Origin: Flavobacterium sp. 9AF
GTDB taxonomy: Bacteria > Bacteroidota > Bacteroidia > Flavobacteriales > Flavobacteriaceae
DNA length: 64,000 bases
NCBI RefSeq assembly: GCF_902506265.1
Contig: NZ_LR733556.1
Location: 1,145,738-1,209,737, forward strand
Direction: 5' to 3'
The notes under the pieces were generated by a model, which was given only the letters and a program-made list of their open reading frames with translations, had not been told where the DNA came from and searched no databases. The translations under genes were made by a program, and so were the position numbers. This document shows positions 1-7,536 of the stretch, piece by piece (the stretch's first letter is position 1; each line of letters opens with the position of its first letter).

Positions 1-44
1 TAAAAACTTATCTTGGATAAAACACAATTCTGAGATTTCAGGAT

Positions 45-88
45 AAAATTCCAAAATCCAATTATTGGAATTTGGAATTTGTTTTTTT
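45..88 (+). terminator. Probable rho-independent terminator of an upstream gene
   Basis: A near-perfect inverted repeat (AAATTCCAAAATCC at 46 and GGAATTTGGAATTT at 67-80, one mismatch) is followed by seven T residues at 82-88. The T-tract lies on the plus-strand side, so it would end transcription coming from a gene left of the window. Confidence 0.5.
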
Positions 89-108
89 AAATTTACCAAA
101 TAATTAAA

Positions 109-354
109 CAGTTTCAATAACTGTTCGTTTTTTGATTACTCCTTTTCACTACGTCAGTTCGAGCAAAGCTCTCGAGTGATGATTGAAACCAAACATATAG
201 AAAGCAACAACAGTTTCAATAACTGTTCGTTTTTTGATTACTCCGTTTCACTACGTCAGTTCGAGCAAAGCTCTCGGGTGATGATTGAAACCAAACATAT
301 AGAAAGCAACAACAGTTTCAATAACTGTTCGTTTTTTGATTGATGATTGAAACC
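109..354. repeat. 102-bp intergenic tandem repeat, two full copies and one deleted copy
   Basis: Units begin with CAGTTTCAATAACTGTTCG at 109, 211 and 313, exactly 102 bp apart. The first two copies differ at only two positions that I can see. The third keeps the first about 29 bases and the final GATGATTGAAACC but lacks the middle. Each unit is bounded by GTTTCAAT and ATTGAAAC, which are inverted relative to each other, and carries a small GAGC/GCTC hairpin in the centre. There is no coding potential. It looks like a duplicated intergenic element, not a CRISPR array. Confidence 0.85.
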
Positions 355-365
355 ACGGCTGATTA

Positions 366-485
366 CCGTGGTTTTGTTTTTTTATGAAACAAAATCACGG
401 TCAGTTCGCATAAATGCTCGGGTATCCGTGGTTTTGTTTTTTTATGAAACAAAATCACGGTCAGTTCGCATAAATGCTCGGGTTT
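366..485. repeat. 60-bp tandem repeat, two copies, each with a 14-bp hairpin
   Basis: The 60-base unit starting CCGTGGTTTTG occurs at 366-425 and again, essentially unchanged, at 426-485. A degenerate trace (CCGTAGTTTTGTTTT) appears near 518. Each unit folds into a 14-bp stem (366-379 with 387-400; 426-439 with 447-460; one G-T pair) closed by a 7-base loop, resembling a duplicated bidirectional terminator. The motif CAGTTCG is shared with the 102-bp repeat just upstream. The rest of 1-607 shows no gene. Confidence 0.8.
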
Positions 486-607
486 AGCTCCGCTCAGTTC
501 GTCATGCTTCCTCGTGTCCGTAGTTTTGTTTTATATTAATTTTCTTATTGCTTTTTAGTAATTATTTCTATTTTATCTTATTTTTACATAAAATCTAGAA
601 TTTAAAC

Positions 608-1222
608 ATGAAAAAAACAATTGTATTGCTTTCAATGCTAACCGTTTTAGCTTGTAAGAAAAATGAAGAAAAAAAAGACGAACCTGGCATCATGGATGCT
701 GTAGAAGGCGTTAGTAATCTCAACAAAGCGGGCGATGCTTTAAAAGACTTTGAAAAACAACAAGAAAAGTTAAAAGCAATGACACCTATTTCTAATGATG
801 TTCTTAAAAATGTACTTACTGAAGAATTAGGCGGTCTAAAAAGAGCTCATTTTAATGCTGGTGATGCTTCTATGATGGGATTAGCTACTGCAGATGCAAA
901 ATATACTAATGAAGAATCGGGAAAAGAAGTAGCGGTTAGTATTATGGATGGAGCAGGTGAATCTGGTAGTAGTATTATTAGCTTAACTGTAATGGCTTTA
1001 TCTATGAATGTGGAAAGTATTAATGATACTGAAACTAAAAAAACAGAAACTATTAACGGAATTAAATGTCTTACAGAAGACGATACGAATCCTGAATATA
1101 TAAAATCTTCAATTACATTTATTTATAAAGATCGTTATCAAGTAGCCTTAAGAGGAACCAAAATAAACTTAGACGAATTAAAATCATATATGAAAAATTT
1201 GGATTTATCTAAATTAGATTAA
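608..1222 (+). CDS. Hypothetical lipoprotein
   Basis: The 204-residue product starts with a lipoprotein signal peptide: MKK, a short hydrophobic stretch and a lipobox ending LAC (Cys16). The mature part begins with a highly charged Lys/Glu stretch and then a predicted helical segment (residues about 30-60). The remainder is mixed alpha/beta with no motif I recognise. It is therefore probably anchored in an outer or inner membrane leaflet; its function is unknown. It is a single gene ended by a hairpin terminator at 1243, so it appears to be monocistronic. Confidence 0.8.
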   Translation: MKKTIVLLSMLTVLACKKNEEKKDEPGIMDAVEGVSNLNKAGDALKDFEKQQEKLKAMTPISNDVLKNVLTEELGGLKRAHFNAGDASMMGLATADAKYTNEESGKEVAVSIMDGAGESGSSIISLTVMALSMNVESINDTETKKTETINGIKCLTEDDTNPEYIKSSITFIYKDRYQVALRGTKINLDELKSYMKNLDLSKLD

Positions 1223-1242
1223 TACCTTATTTTTTATGTTTT

Positions 1243-1278
1243 AAAAGCCTTTTTGGATTTCAAAAAGGCTTTTCATTT
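1243..1278 (+). terminator. Rho-independent terminator of the lipoprotein gene
   Basis: A perfect 12-bp stem (AAAAGCCTTTTT at 1243-1254, AAAAAGGCTTTT at 1262-1273) is followed by CATTTTT. It lies about 20 bases after the stop codon of the lipoprotein gene. Confidence 0.8.
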
Positions 1279-1346
1279 TTAAGTCACCCACAATTCTGTT
1301 TTTGGAAAAATCTATAAACTTATTCTCTCAACTTATAACTTTATAA

Positions 1347-1354
1347 TATCTTTG
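1347..1354 (+). promoter_or_regulatory. Candidate Bacteroidetes -7 element of rpe
   Basis: TATCTTTG matches the Bacteroidetes housekeeping -7 consensus TAnnTTTG and ends 21 bases before the rpe ATG. No TTG was found at the usual -33 distance, so the call rests on one element. Confidence 0.4.
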
Positions 1355-1375
1355 CAAAAAACAACATAACTACCC

Positions 1376-2044
1376 ATGCACAATTTAAAAAACACACTTA
1401 TTGCTCCTTCAGTGTTAGCAGCAGATTTTGCCAATTTACAAAGAGATATTGAAATGATTAACAACAGTGAAGCCGACTGGTTTCACATTGACATCATGGA
1501 TGGCGTTTTTGTTCCTAACATTTCATTTGGAATGCCCGTTTTACAAGCGATTAGCAAGCATGCTAAAAAAACAATTGATGTTCATTTAATGATTGTGGAT
1601 CCAGATCGTTATATCACTACTTTTAAAAAGCTAGGAGCAGACATTTTAACTGTACACTATGAAGCGTGTACTCATTTGCACCGTTCTCTTCAAGCGATTA
1701 AAGCAGAAGGCATGAAAGCAGGTGTAGCGATTAATCCGCATACCAATGTGAGCTTATTGGAAGATACTATTAAAGATATCGATTTAGTTTGTCTTATGAG
1801 TGTAAATCCAGGTTTTGGAGGGCAATCTTTTATTGAAAATACCTATAAAAAAGTAAAACAATTAAAAGAAATCATTATTAGAAACAAGGCTACTACTTTA
1901 ATTGAAATTGATGGAGGTGTAACCAATGTGAATGCCAAACAATTAGTAGAAGCTGGTGCTGATGTTTTGGTTGCTGGAAGCTATGTTTTTGGAGCTACAA
2001 ACCCAACAGCTACTATTGCCGATTTAAAAGCTATTACAAAATAA
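1376..2044 (+). CDS. rpe: Ribulose-phosphate 3-epimerase
   Basis: It interconverts ribulose 5-phosphate and xylulose 5-phosphate in the cytosolic pentose phosphate pathway. The 222-residue length is normal for this TIM-barrel enzyme. Visible family motifs are IAPSVLAADF near the N-terminus, HIDIMDG with metal-binding His and catalytic Asp, the DVHLM strand, the SVNPGFGGQSF phosphate loop, and EIDGGV with the second catalytic Asp. The gene has a TAnnTTTG element just upstream and a strong bidirectional hairpin downstream, so it is probably transcribed alone. Nothing is unusual. Confidence 0.97.
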   Translation: MHNLKNTLIAPSVLAADFANLQRDIEMINNSEADWFHIDIMDGVFVPNISFGMPVLQAISKHAKKTIDVHLMIVDPDRYITTFKKLGADILTVHYEACTHLHRSLQAIKAEGMKAGVAINPHTNVSLLEDTIKDIDLVCLMSVNPGFGGQSFIENTYKKVKQLKEIIIRNKATTLIEIDGGVTNVNAKQLVEAGADVLVAGSYVFGATNPTATIADLKAITK

Positions 2045-2053
2045 TGTAAAAAA

Positions 2054-2137
2054 CTGTCTGAAAAACTATAAAAACAGGTCATCAAATTCTAAAGACAATC
2101 TTAGAAAACGGTTTTAGAATTTTCAGACAGCTTTTTT
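2054..2137. terminator. Long bidirectional hairpin between the convergent rpe and CBS genes
   Basis: CTGTCTGAAAA (2054-2064) pairs with TTTTCAGACAG (2120-2130). A second nested pair, AAATTCTAAA near 2086 and TTTAGAATTT near 2113, lies inside. T-runs follow on the plus side and A-runs precede, so it can serve both converging genes. A related structure starting GCTGTCC lies at 60265-60415, also between convergent genes. Confidence 0.7.
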
Positions 2138-2556
2138 TAATATTGGTCAATTAAATATTTGATTAAATCGGTAGTCGTAACAATTCCAACTAACAAATTC
2201 CCTTCACAAACTGGTAATGCATGAAATTCTTTAGTGGCTAAAATTTCTGCTGCTTCTTTTATTGTAGTGTCTGGACTAACCGTTACCAATTTCTTTGCCA
2301 TGACTTGTTCTACTGTAAACATATTGTAAACAGTTGTATCTATTTCATCTTCGTCTTCATCTACTGCATCAGCAAATGAGATTCGTAACAAATCGGTGTA
2401 ACTCAACATTCCTACAATTTTATTGCTTGAAACCACAGGAATATGTCTTATATGATGTTTTTTAAAAAGCATCTCTGCTTTGGTCAAATCATCGGATACA
2501 TTCAACTTTACCACATTGGTCGACATTATAGTTGAAATTGGAACTTTCTGTTTCAT
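2137..2556 (-). CDS. Tandem CBS-domain protein
   Basis: The 139-residue protein consists almost entirely of a CBS pair (Bateman module). The first domain covers about residues 5-60 (ISTIMSTNVV...HIRHIPVV...IVGMLSYTDLL) and the second about residues 77-136 (VEQVMAKKLVTV...FHALPVCEGN...VGIVTTTDLI). Such stand-alone modules usually bind adenine nucleotides and act as sensors in the cytosol. The ligand and partner cannot be told from the sequence. A short acidic linker joins the two halves. It converges on rpe. Confidence 0.92.
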   Translation of the reverse strand: MKQKVPISTIMSTNVVKLNVSDDLTKAEMLFKKHHIRHIPVVSSNKIVGMLSYTDLLRISFADAVDEDEDEIDTTVYNMFTVEQVMAKKLVTVSPDTTIKEAAEILATKEFHALPVCEGNLLVGIVTTTDLIKYLIDQY

Positions 2557-2646
2557 GACTTACTATATTTGTTACTACAAATTTAGGCATATATAAGTTA
2601 AAAAACAGCACTTAAATCATTGGAATACTGGTGATTTTTTAGTATA

Positions 2647-3447
2647 TTATTCGGTTGAAGAAAAATTAATCATCATCTTAACTTTTTCATACAATTGAGG
2701 AAATTCTCTTTTAAAATCTTCTGGTGTTTCAAAAAAGTGTTCGAGTATGACTGCCACAAATTCAAATTCGTTAGTATAAGCATAAATTCTAAAGTAATTT
2801 GATTGCACTAAGCGATTATAATTGGCAGGATATTTTACTTCTTTCATAATTTCGTCATAAGTAACCGAAAAAATAGTTGCTGAAGTATCGGAACTTTTGA
2901 TACCTTGATAATGCAATACATGACCAAATTCATGCAATCCTAGATTCAAATTATCATTATCAATGGCATAACCTTCTAAAAAATGCTTCCAAGAAAAAAC
3001 AATGGCTTTCATTCTTGGATTAAACTCTCCTTTATGATACGCTTGGTTAAAAGTAGAAAAATACACATCCGGATAAATAATAATTTTATCTATAACTGTA
3101 AACAAATACTTTCGCATACCAAATGTTAACATAACTGCTGTTGCTGCAATAAGTATTTTCATTTCGTTTGTAACCGTTATTCCATCTTTCCCTATAAAAG
3201 GATATTTCTTTATAAAAGTAGCTACTCGGTGCTCAAAATAAGTTTTTTGATTTTGCGGTAATCTTTGGTAGAACTCAAATTTATCATACAAGAGTTGCAT
3301 TTGTTGTAAGGTTAATTTCTTTGGAAAAAGATACCAATGCACATATATAGGTTTTCGAAAGAAAAATGCATAAATAGGCTCGATGATAACATTGTAGGTA
3401 AAAACGAGACAGAAGATAAGACCTATAAATAATAGTATATATTGCAA
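2647..3447 (-). CDS. MtfA-like (M90) zinc peptidase, membrane anchored
   Basis: The 266-residue protein has an N-terminal hydrophobic segment (about residues 3-30) and a cytosolic or periplasmic metalloprotease domain. The zinc-binding HEFGH motif starts at His172, with Glu173 catalytic and His176 as second ligand. The flanking sequence (FEHRVATFI, the ILIAATAVMLTFG helix, IIIYPDVY) matches the MtfA/glucose-regulated peptidase family as I know it. In Escherichia coli MtfA interacts with Mlc; that partner should not be assumed here. It is a single gene on the minus strand. Confidence 0.85.
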   Translation of the reverse strand: MQYILLFIGLIFCLVFTYNVIIEPIYAFFFRKPIYVHWYLFPKKLTLQQMQLLYDKFEFYQRLPQNQKTYFEHRVATFIKKYPFIGKDGITVTNEMKILIAATAVMLTFGMRKYLFTVIDKIIIYPDVYFSTFNQAYHKGEFNPRMKAIVFSWKHFLEGYAIDNDNLNLGLHEFGHVLHYQGIKSSDTSATIFSVTYDEIMKEVKYPANYNRLVQSNYFRIYAYTNEFEFVAVILEHFFETPEDFKREFPQLYEKVKMMINFSSTE

Positions 3448-3701
3448 AGTTTCTAGATTTGAGAAAAACGAATATAATAAATTTATATTTTCAAATGCGT
3501 CCTTTCTCTTTTGAAAAGCTGTATTTGTTCACAAGTGCAACATTATCAAACCTATTATAGTACGAAAATCATTCTAAAAAAAATCTTAATTTTTTAGCTT
3601 TTTCGACAAAATGCAAAATCGAATTCAATAATAATGCGTATTTTCGAATCATGCTATTAACAAAGAAGTTGTATTAATAACCCATTTGAAACAATAGCAT
3701 T

Positions 3702-4181
3702 ATGAAATTAGCGTCTATTTTAATCTATGAAGAGGAAAGTGCCAAAAACAAAGCGGTTAACCCAAAGTGGCCTAATCTTTTTCTTCTATCATTTTTAAAA
3801 CGTATTGCATTTTTTTTCTTATTCTTTTTATTTTTAGGCCTGTTCCTAAGTATCAAACCTATAGAAGAATACGATTGCGACTTATTACATGAAGGTACAT
3901 TTGTGTATTATTATGAAAATAAAAAAATTAAAGTGGTCATCCATGAAAAGGATCATATTGAATACCATGAAAATGGCAAATATGAAATACATTCTAAAAT
4001 TGAATGGATTAACGATTGTGAGTTTGTAACTACTTGTGTTAAAAACACTTTTCCAAATCCTACTTATGATGTAGAAGATCAAATGTATGTTAAAGTAAAT
4101 CGTATTGTAAAAAATGAAATTTATTTTACCTCATCGATAAATCGTTTTTCATGGTCGGGAAAGATGGTTAAAGTGGAATAG
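3702..4181 (+). CDS. Hypothetical membrane-anchored protein
   Basis: The 159-residue product has a short basic N-terminus, one strongly hydrophobic segment (about residues 30-52, Phe/Leu rich) and a soluble part starting with the pattern CDLLHEGTF, then YHENGKYEI and IEWINDCEF. Similar short flavobacterial proteins with a C-x-x-L-x-x-G-T-F start exist and are sometimes mislabelled as DNA topoisomerase IV fragments; I do not believe that label. Its function is unknown. The predicted fold is mostly beta, exposed outside the cytosol if the hydrophobic segment is an anchor. Confidence 0.75.
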   Translation: MKLASILIYEEESAKNKAVNPKWPNLFLLSFLKRIAFFFLFFLFLGLFLSIKPIEEYDCDLLHEGTFVYYYENKKIKVVIHEKDHIEYHENGKYEIHSKIEWINDCEFVTTCVKNTFPNPTYDVEDQMYVKVNRIVKNEIYFTSSINRFSWSGKMVKVE

Positions 4182-4190
4182 ATGCCTTTT

Positions 4191-4301
4191 TTGTGTCAAT
4201 TTATGTTGTGTCAATTTATGTTGTGTCAATTTTTTTTTGTCACAGTAGGATTTGCCACAACTTTGTGACAAAATAATTTATTGCAATTCATTTTGTCACA
4301 A
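4191..4301. repeat. 15-bp tandem repeat followed by TTTTGTCACA inverted/direct repeats
   Basis: TTGTGTCAATTTATG is repeated at 4191-4205 and 4206-4220, with a partial third unit at 4221-4230. Then TTTTGTCACA (near 4236), its complement CTTTGTGACAAAA (4261-4273) and another TTTTGTCACAAAA (near 4291) follow. The first two form a hairpin between the convergent genes 3702-4181 and 4318-5115. Confidence 0.7.
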
Positions 4302-4317
4302 AAAAATGCATAGCTAA

Positions 4318-5115
4318 TTATTTTAAAATAACCCAAATAGGCACATGGTCAGAAATATTTCGGGCTTCTTGTATCTCTGGGAAATCAAGATAAAAAGGAA
4401 TAATTCCTTTATCGATTACTTCAAATTTTTTTGTGTTAAAAAAAATATTATCATACTCGGAAGCCAAACAATCATTTTGAATACATTTTTGACGCAAAGA
4501 TGTTTTCTGATTGACAAATACCGATTCATATCCCATTTTTCGTAATGGAAAAAAAACAGTATGTGATTGCGGACAGTTGAAATCTCCTATGAAAACCAAA
4601 TTTTTATTGGGATACAAATTAGGAAAAAACTTGAAATATTTTATTTCGGTTTCAGGTTGTAATTTTTTGGTTTTAGCATGAAAATTTACCAAGGTTATCT
4701 CTTTTCCTTCGTATGTAAACGTTCCTAAAAAAGGTTCTCTTTCAATTTCTTCTACATAAGTAGCTTCTAAAAAAGGATCGCCTATTTTCTTAACTTTATT
4801 AGGCTTCCATAAAAAAGCATATCGTTCTGCTTTATAAGCATTACCCGAAGTAGGATTGCTAATGGCATAGTCCCAATGATTTCCTTTTCTATTTAAAGTT
4901 TCTACTAATAAAGCAACTGCTTGAGCTCCTGCATCACTCACTATAACTTCTTGCAAGGCTACAATATCGTAGTCTTTTACTATTTGCGCCATATAACTAA
5001 TATCCTTTTCACTTTTTGAACCTCCTAAATTTTCGATATTCCAAGAACAAATTTTAATTTGACTCCATGAAAATAGGCTGTAAAATAAGGCAAGAACAAT
5101 ACACTTTAATTTCAT
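4318..5115 (-). CDS. Secreted endonuclease/exonuclease/phosphatase-family protein
   Basis: The 265-residue protein carries an N-terminal signal peptide (about 18 residues, ending in SWSQ) and a full EEP (DNase I-like) domain. Visible motifs are ICSWNIENLGG, VALQEVI with the metal-binding Glu, NFHAKTKK, FIGDFNCPQ with the Asp/Asn pair, and the terminal SDHVPIW with Asp/His. Family members cleave nucleic acids or phosphodiesters. The signal peptide points to extracellular or periplasmic nuclease activity, perhaps for phosphate scavenging. The substrate is inferred, not shown. Confidence 0.9.
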   Translation of the reverse strand: MKLKCIVLALFYSLFSWSQIKICSWNIENLGGSKSEKDISYMAQIVKDYDIVALQEVIVSDAGAQAVALLVETLNRKGNHWDYAISNPTSGNAYKAERYAFLWKPNKVKKIGDPFLEATYVEEIEREPFLGTFTYEGKEITLVNFHAKTKKLQPETEIKYFKFFPNLYPNKNLVFIGDFNCPQSHTVFFPLRKMGYESVFVNQKTSLRQKCIQNDCLASEYDNIFFNTKKFEVIDKGIIPFYLDFPEIQEARNISDHVPIWVILK

Positions 5116-5191
5116 TATGGGATTTGGTTTTATAGTATTGGGTTTGTGAAAATAAGGAATATTTTTTTAATACGATTTTAAGAGGCAATGG

Positions 5192-5211
5192 CAATTTCAA
5201 TTTCAATTTCA
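5192..5211. repeat. Short AATTTC hexamer repeat
   Basis: Three consecutive CAATTT units, with related imperfect copies on either side (5170-5235), lie in the gap between two minus-strand genes. It is simple-sequence DNA with no further signal seen. Confidence 0.6.
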
Positions 5212-5269
5212 AAAATCAATGGTAATTTCAATGTATAAAATTATAGGATTACTATTTTTTTAAAAAAAG

Positions 5270-5707
5270 TTACTCTACTACAAATTCATAAGTAATACTA
5301 TCTTGGTCTTTCCCTATAAGTTTACCATAATCTATCCATTGTACAAATACATCTTTCTTTTCTCCTTTGGCATTCACAATTTTACCTGCTCCATATTTAT
5401 TTCTAATATTAATGTTCCCTTTTATTTCATTTCCTTCTGCATCATGACCTACAATATCATAATTGTATTCATAATGCTCAATTCTACCTGTTCGGTACTC
5501 ATATTTGTGTGTTTTGTCTATATGATAAGTTTTCTTTTCAACCTCAGTTATTTCTTCTGCATCATTAGGAAGTATAGTGTCTTCTTCTTCCGCATAAAAA
5601 GATTGTATTTGCTCTTCGGGACTTTTAAGGGGCTCTTGATGGGTTTCTTTACAAGAGAGGGAAAAAAGGAAGAGGGTTAAGAGGAGTAGTTTTTTTGTCA
5701 TAAGCAA
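5270..5707 (-). CDS. Small lipoprotein of unknown function
   Basis: This is a 145-residue protein with a lipoprotein signal peptide (FLFSLSC, lipid-modified Cys about position 19). The start may instead be the second Met two codons in, giving MTKKLLLL at 5701. The mature part has an acidic, Glu-rich spacer, then a repetitive Tyr/His/Glu segment (YHIDKTHKYEYRTGRIEHYEY) and a beta-rich tail ending EFVVE. No known domain is recognised. It lies 8 bases after the stop of the next gene upstream (5716-6123), so the two may be co-transcribed. Confidence 0.75.
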   Translation of the reverse strand: MLMTKKLLLLTLFLFSLSCKETHQEPLKSPEEQIQSFYAEEEDTILPNDAEEITEVEKKTYHIDKTHKYEYRTGRIEHYEYNYDIVGHDAEGNEIKGNINIRNKYGAGKIVNAKGEKKDVFVQWIDYGKLIGKDQDSITYEFVVE

Positions 5708-5715
5708 TCTTTTAA

Positions 5716-6123
5716 TTAATTATATCCTAAAATAATTGCGCATGTTGCAGCAATTTGAGTAACTTTTTCATCATTAGTATAATCTGAACCATAAGTAGCT
5801 TCATCAATACAATTTTTCAAATTTAAAGCATGACTTTTAGCTTCATTTATAGAAATATTAGGTTTCATTTTCATAATAAAATCTGCACAAGTAGCCATTT
5901 TATTTTCATCTGTTGCTGATTTCCACTCTTCGATTTTTGATCGATGTAAATTTCCGCCAACATACCATTCATTTCTACTGTTCGAAGATAGATTCTCTTT
6001 ATAAACTTCATCAGAATAAGAAACTTGATTCTCTAATTCTTTATCTTTTTTAATTTGCTGAATTATAAATAGCATTATAATATTCATTAAAATTAAACAT
6101 ATTATTATTCTGTAGTATTTCAT
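5716..6123 (-). CDS. Hypothetical single-pass membrane protein
   Basis: The protein is 135 residues long. Residues about 5-24 form one transmembrane helix; a polar linker and a small alpha-helical domain follow, with the pattern W-K-S-A-T-x-E-N-K-M-A-T-C-A-D-F and two further Cys (in LKNCID and AATCAI). The Trp...AlaThrCysAlaAsp pattern recalls small proteins of unknown function often seen near mobile DNA, but I cannot name a family. The gene sits between two other small unknown genes on the same strand. Confidence 0.65.
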   Translation of the reverse strand: MKYYRIIICLILMNIIMLFIIQQIKKDKELENQVSYSDEVYKENLSSNSRNEWYVGGNLHRSKIEEWKSATDENKMATCADFIMKMKPNISINEAKSHALNLKNCIDEATYGSDYTNDEKVTQIAATCAIILGYN

Positions 6124-6182
6124 GATAAGATGTTAGTATGTTGTATATAGATGACTAACACAAATCCCACAGACATTTTTCC

Positions 6183-6377
6183 CTATTTTAGCAGCTTTTC
6201 TCTAGCTTGTTGTTCATTCAAACAAGTACTTTCGTTAAGCCAATTACCTTCGTTTAATTTCATTTTTTTACAAATAGATTCACTATTTGCATTACAAGCA
6301 TCAATAGTAAATTTACCTTCAAAAATGTGAATTTCATTAGTGCTATTTTTTTTCTTAAAACTGTAGGCTTTCTCCAT
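6183..6377 (-). CDS. Small hypothetical protein
   Basis: This 64-residue polar protein has three Cys (DACNAN, ESICKK, ESTCLN) and no signal peptide or hydrophobic segment. The spaced Cys and small size could suit a metal-binding or disulfide-bonded peptide, but there is no recognisable motif. Support for it being a real gene is its position in a same-strand run of small genes (5270-6377) and ordinary codon content. Its function is unknown. Confidence 0.5.
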   Translation of the reverse strand: MEKAYSFKKKNSTNEIHIFEGKFTIDACNANSESICKKMKLNEGNWLNESTCLNEQQAREKLLK

Positions 6378-6468
6378 AATATTAGATTTTATTGAATTAG
6401 ATTATTTTTTTAAATAGTTTAAGCAAACTTTTAAAATTATCATAATTTTAATAATTATTTACACGCAT

Positions 6469-7533
6469 TTACACCTGATTTTCAACCTCATAAAACCCAA
6501 CGGTTTCAAGCAATTCCTTTTCAAATTGATAAATATCATCAATAGAGCTAAGAGCTTGCCTAGTCTCATTTTTCTTTTCATCAAAAAGACCTAAATATTT
6601 TTTGCTTCCGTTAAAATGCAATCGACATAATGGCTTTCGGTTGTTGTCATCTAACAAAATTCCAAAATAAGATTGTGTATCACGATGTACAATTCTGTCA
6701 ATAGTTATTTTCCTTCTAAGTATCGCCACCACGATTCTATAGCCTTCTAATTCTTCTTCAGTAGTTTCTACTTTTGTAGTTTCTGTTATTTCTTCATTTT
6801 CATCGACTTGTTGTTTTTCGGCTTCTTTATTTAAAGCAGCATTCAGCCGGTCATTTACTTTTTCACTAATGTATTGGTTAAACCCCTTTTGCACTAAATC
6901 TTTAAATTCATCTATTACTTTTTCTGTTAACCTTCCTGAATATACTTTACTAGCAAACAATCGAATAAAATCGATAGAAGGAGTATTAATCTCTTCTTGT
7001 ATCAATTTTTTAATCTCTTTTGTATATTTTAAAGAACTAGCATTGTTTACAATATTATTTACATCGAAATTTGATTTATGAAACTTCGCAATCTCATTAA
7101 TCACATTTTCTTTTACATTGGTTATATCAAATTCTAAGAATGGTTTTTCATCCATCTTATTCTTTTCGTCCAAATCTGTAAAAAATTGATATTGAATACC
7201 GTTTGTAAGTAAGGCAAAACGTGTTTTAGTAACATGAAAATAGCGCAATAGTTGTGAGTTATGAATACTTAAATTTTCTCTCCAATTTTTACACTCTATA
7301 ATTAAAATAGGTTCATTGTTTTCAAAAATTGCATAATCAACTTTCTCTCCTTTTTTCAATCCAATATCTGCTGTAAATTCTGGAACGACCTCTGTTGGAT
7401 TAAATGTGTCATATCCTAGAAGATTTATAAACGGTAAGACAAAAGCATGTTTTGTCGATTCTTCTGTTTCTATTTTATTCTTTAGCAGATGAATCTTTTC
7501 CGCTAAAGCTTTTAATTGTACTTGTATTTCCAT
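6469..7533 (-). CDS. HsdR-N-like restriction endonuclease domain protein, orphan
   Basis: The 354-residue protein has a short N-terminal coiled coil and a PD-(D/E)xK nuclease-like domain (about residues 25-150) of the type I restriction enzyme R-protein N-terminal kind. Asp66 (KVDYAIF), Glu80 and Lys82 (IIECKNW) form the expected D-x13-E-x-K motif. A following pattern, LLRYFHVTKTRFALLTNGIQYQ, is typical of the family. There is no helicase motor and no HsdM/HsdS nearby. A Glu-rich linker (about 235-265) joins a C-terminal domain (about 265-345) that may bind nucleic acid. It may act in DNA defence; the role is inferred. Confidence 0.8.
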   Translation of the reverse strand: MEIQVQLKALAEKIHLLKNKIETEESTKHAFVLPFINLLGYDTFNPTEVVPEFTADIGLKKGEKVDYAIFENNEPILIIECKNWRENLSIHNSQLLRYFHVTKTRFALLTNGIQYQFFTDLDEKNKMDEKPFLEFDITNVKENVINEIAKFHKSNFDVNNIVNNASSLKYTKEIKKLIQEEINTPSIDFIRLFASKVYSGRLTEKVIDEFKDLVQKGFNQYISEKVNDRLNAALNKEAEKQQVDENEEITETTKVETTEEELEGYRIVVAILRRKITIDRIVHRDTQSYFGILLDDNNRKPLCRLHFNGSKKYLGLFDEKKNETRQALSSIDDIYQFEKELLETVGFYEVENQV

Positions 7534-7536
7534 ATT

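Noticed and set aside
109..485. CRISPR array
   Set aside because: Units of 102 and 60 bp are contiguous, without unique spacers, and no cas genes are nearby.
3702..4181. DNA topoisomerase IV fragment
   Set aside because: Label seen on similar proteins, but there is no topoisomerase motif and a membrane anchor is present.
5303..5680. 125-residue frame opposite the 5270 lipoprotein
   Set aside because: Phe/Ile-rich shadow of the real gene, which has a signal peptide and good codon pattern.
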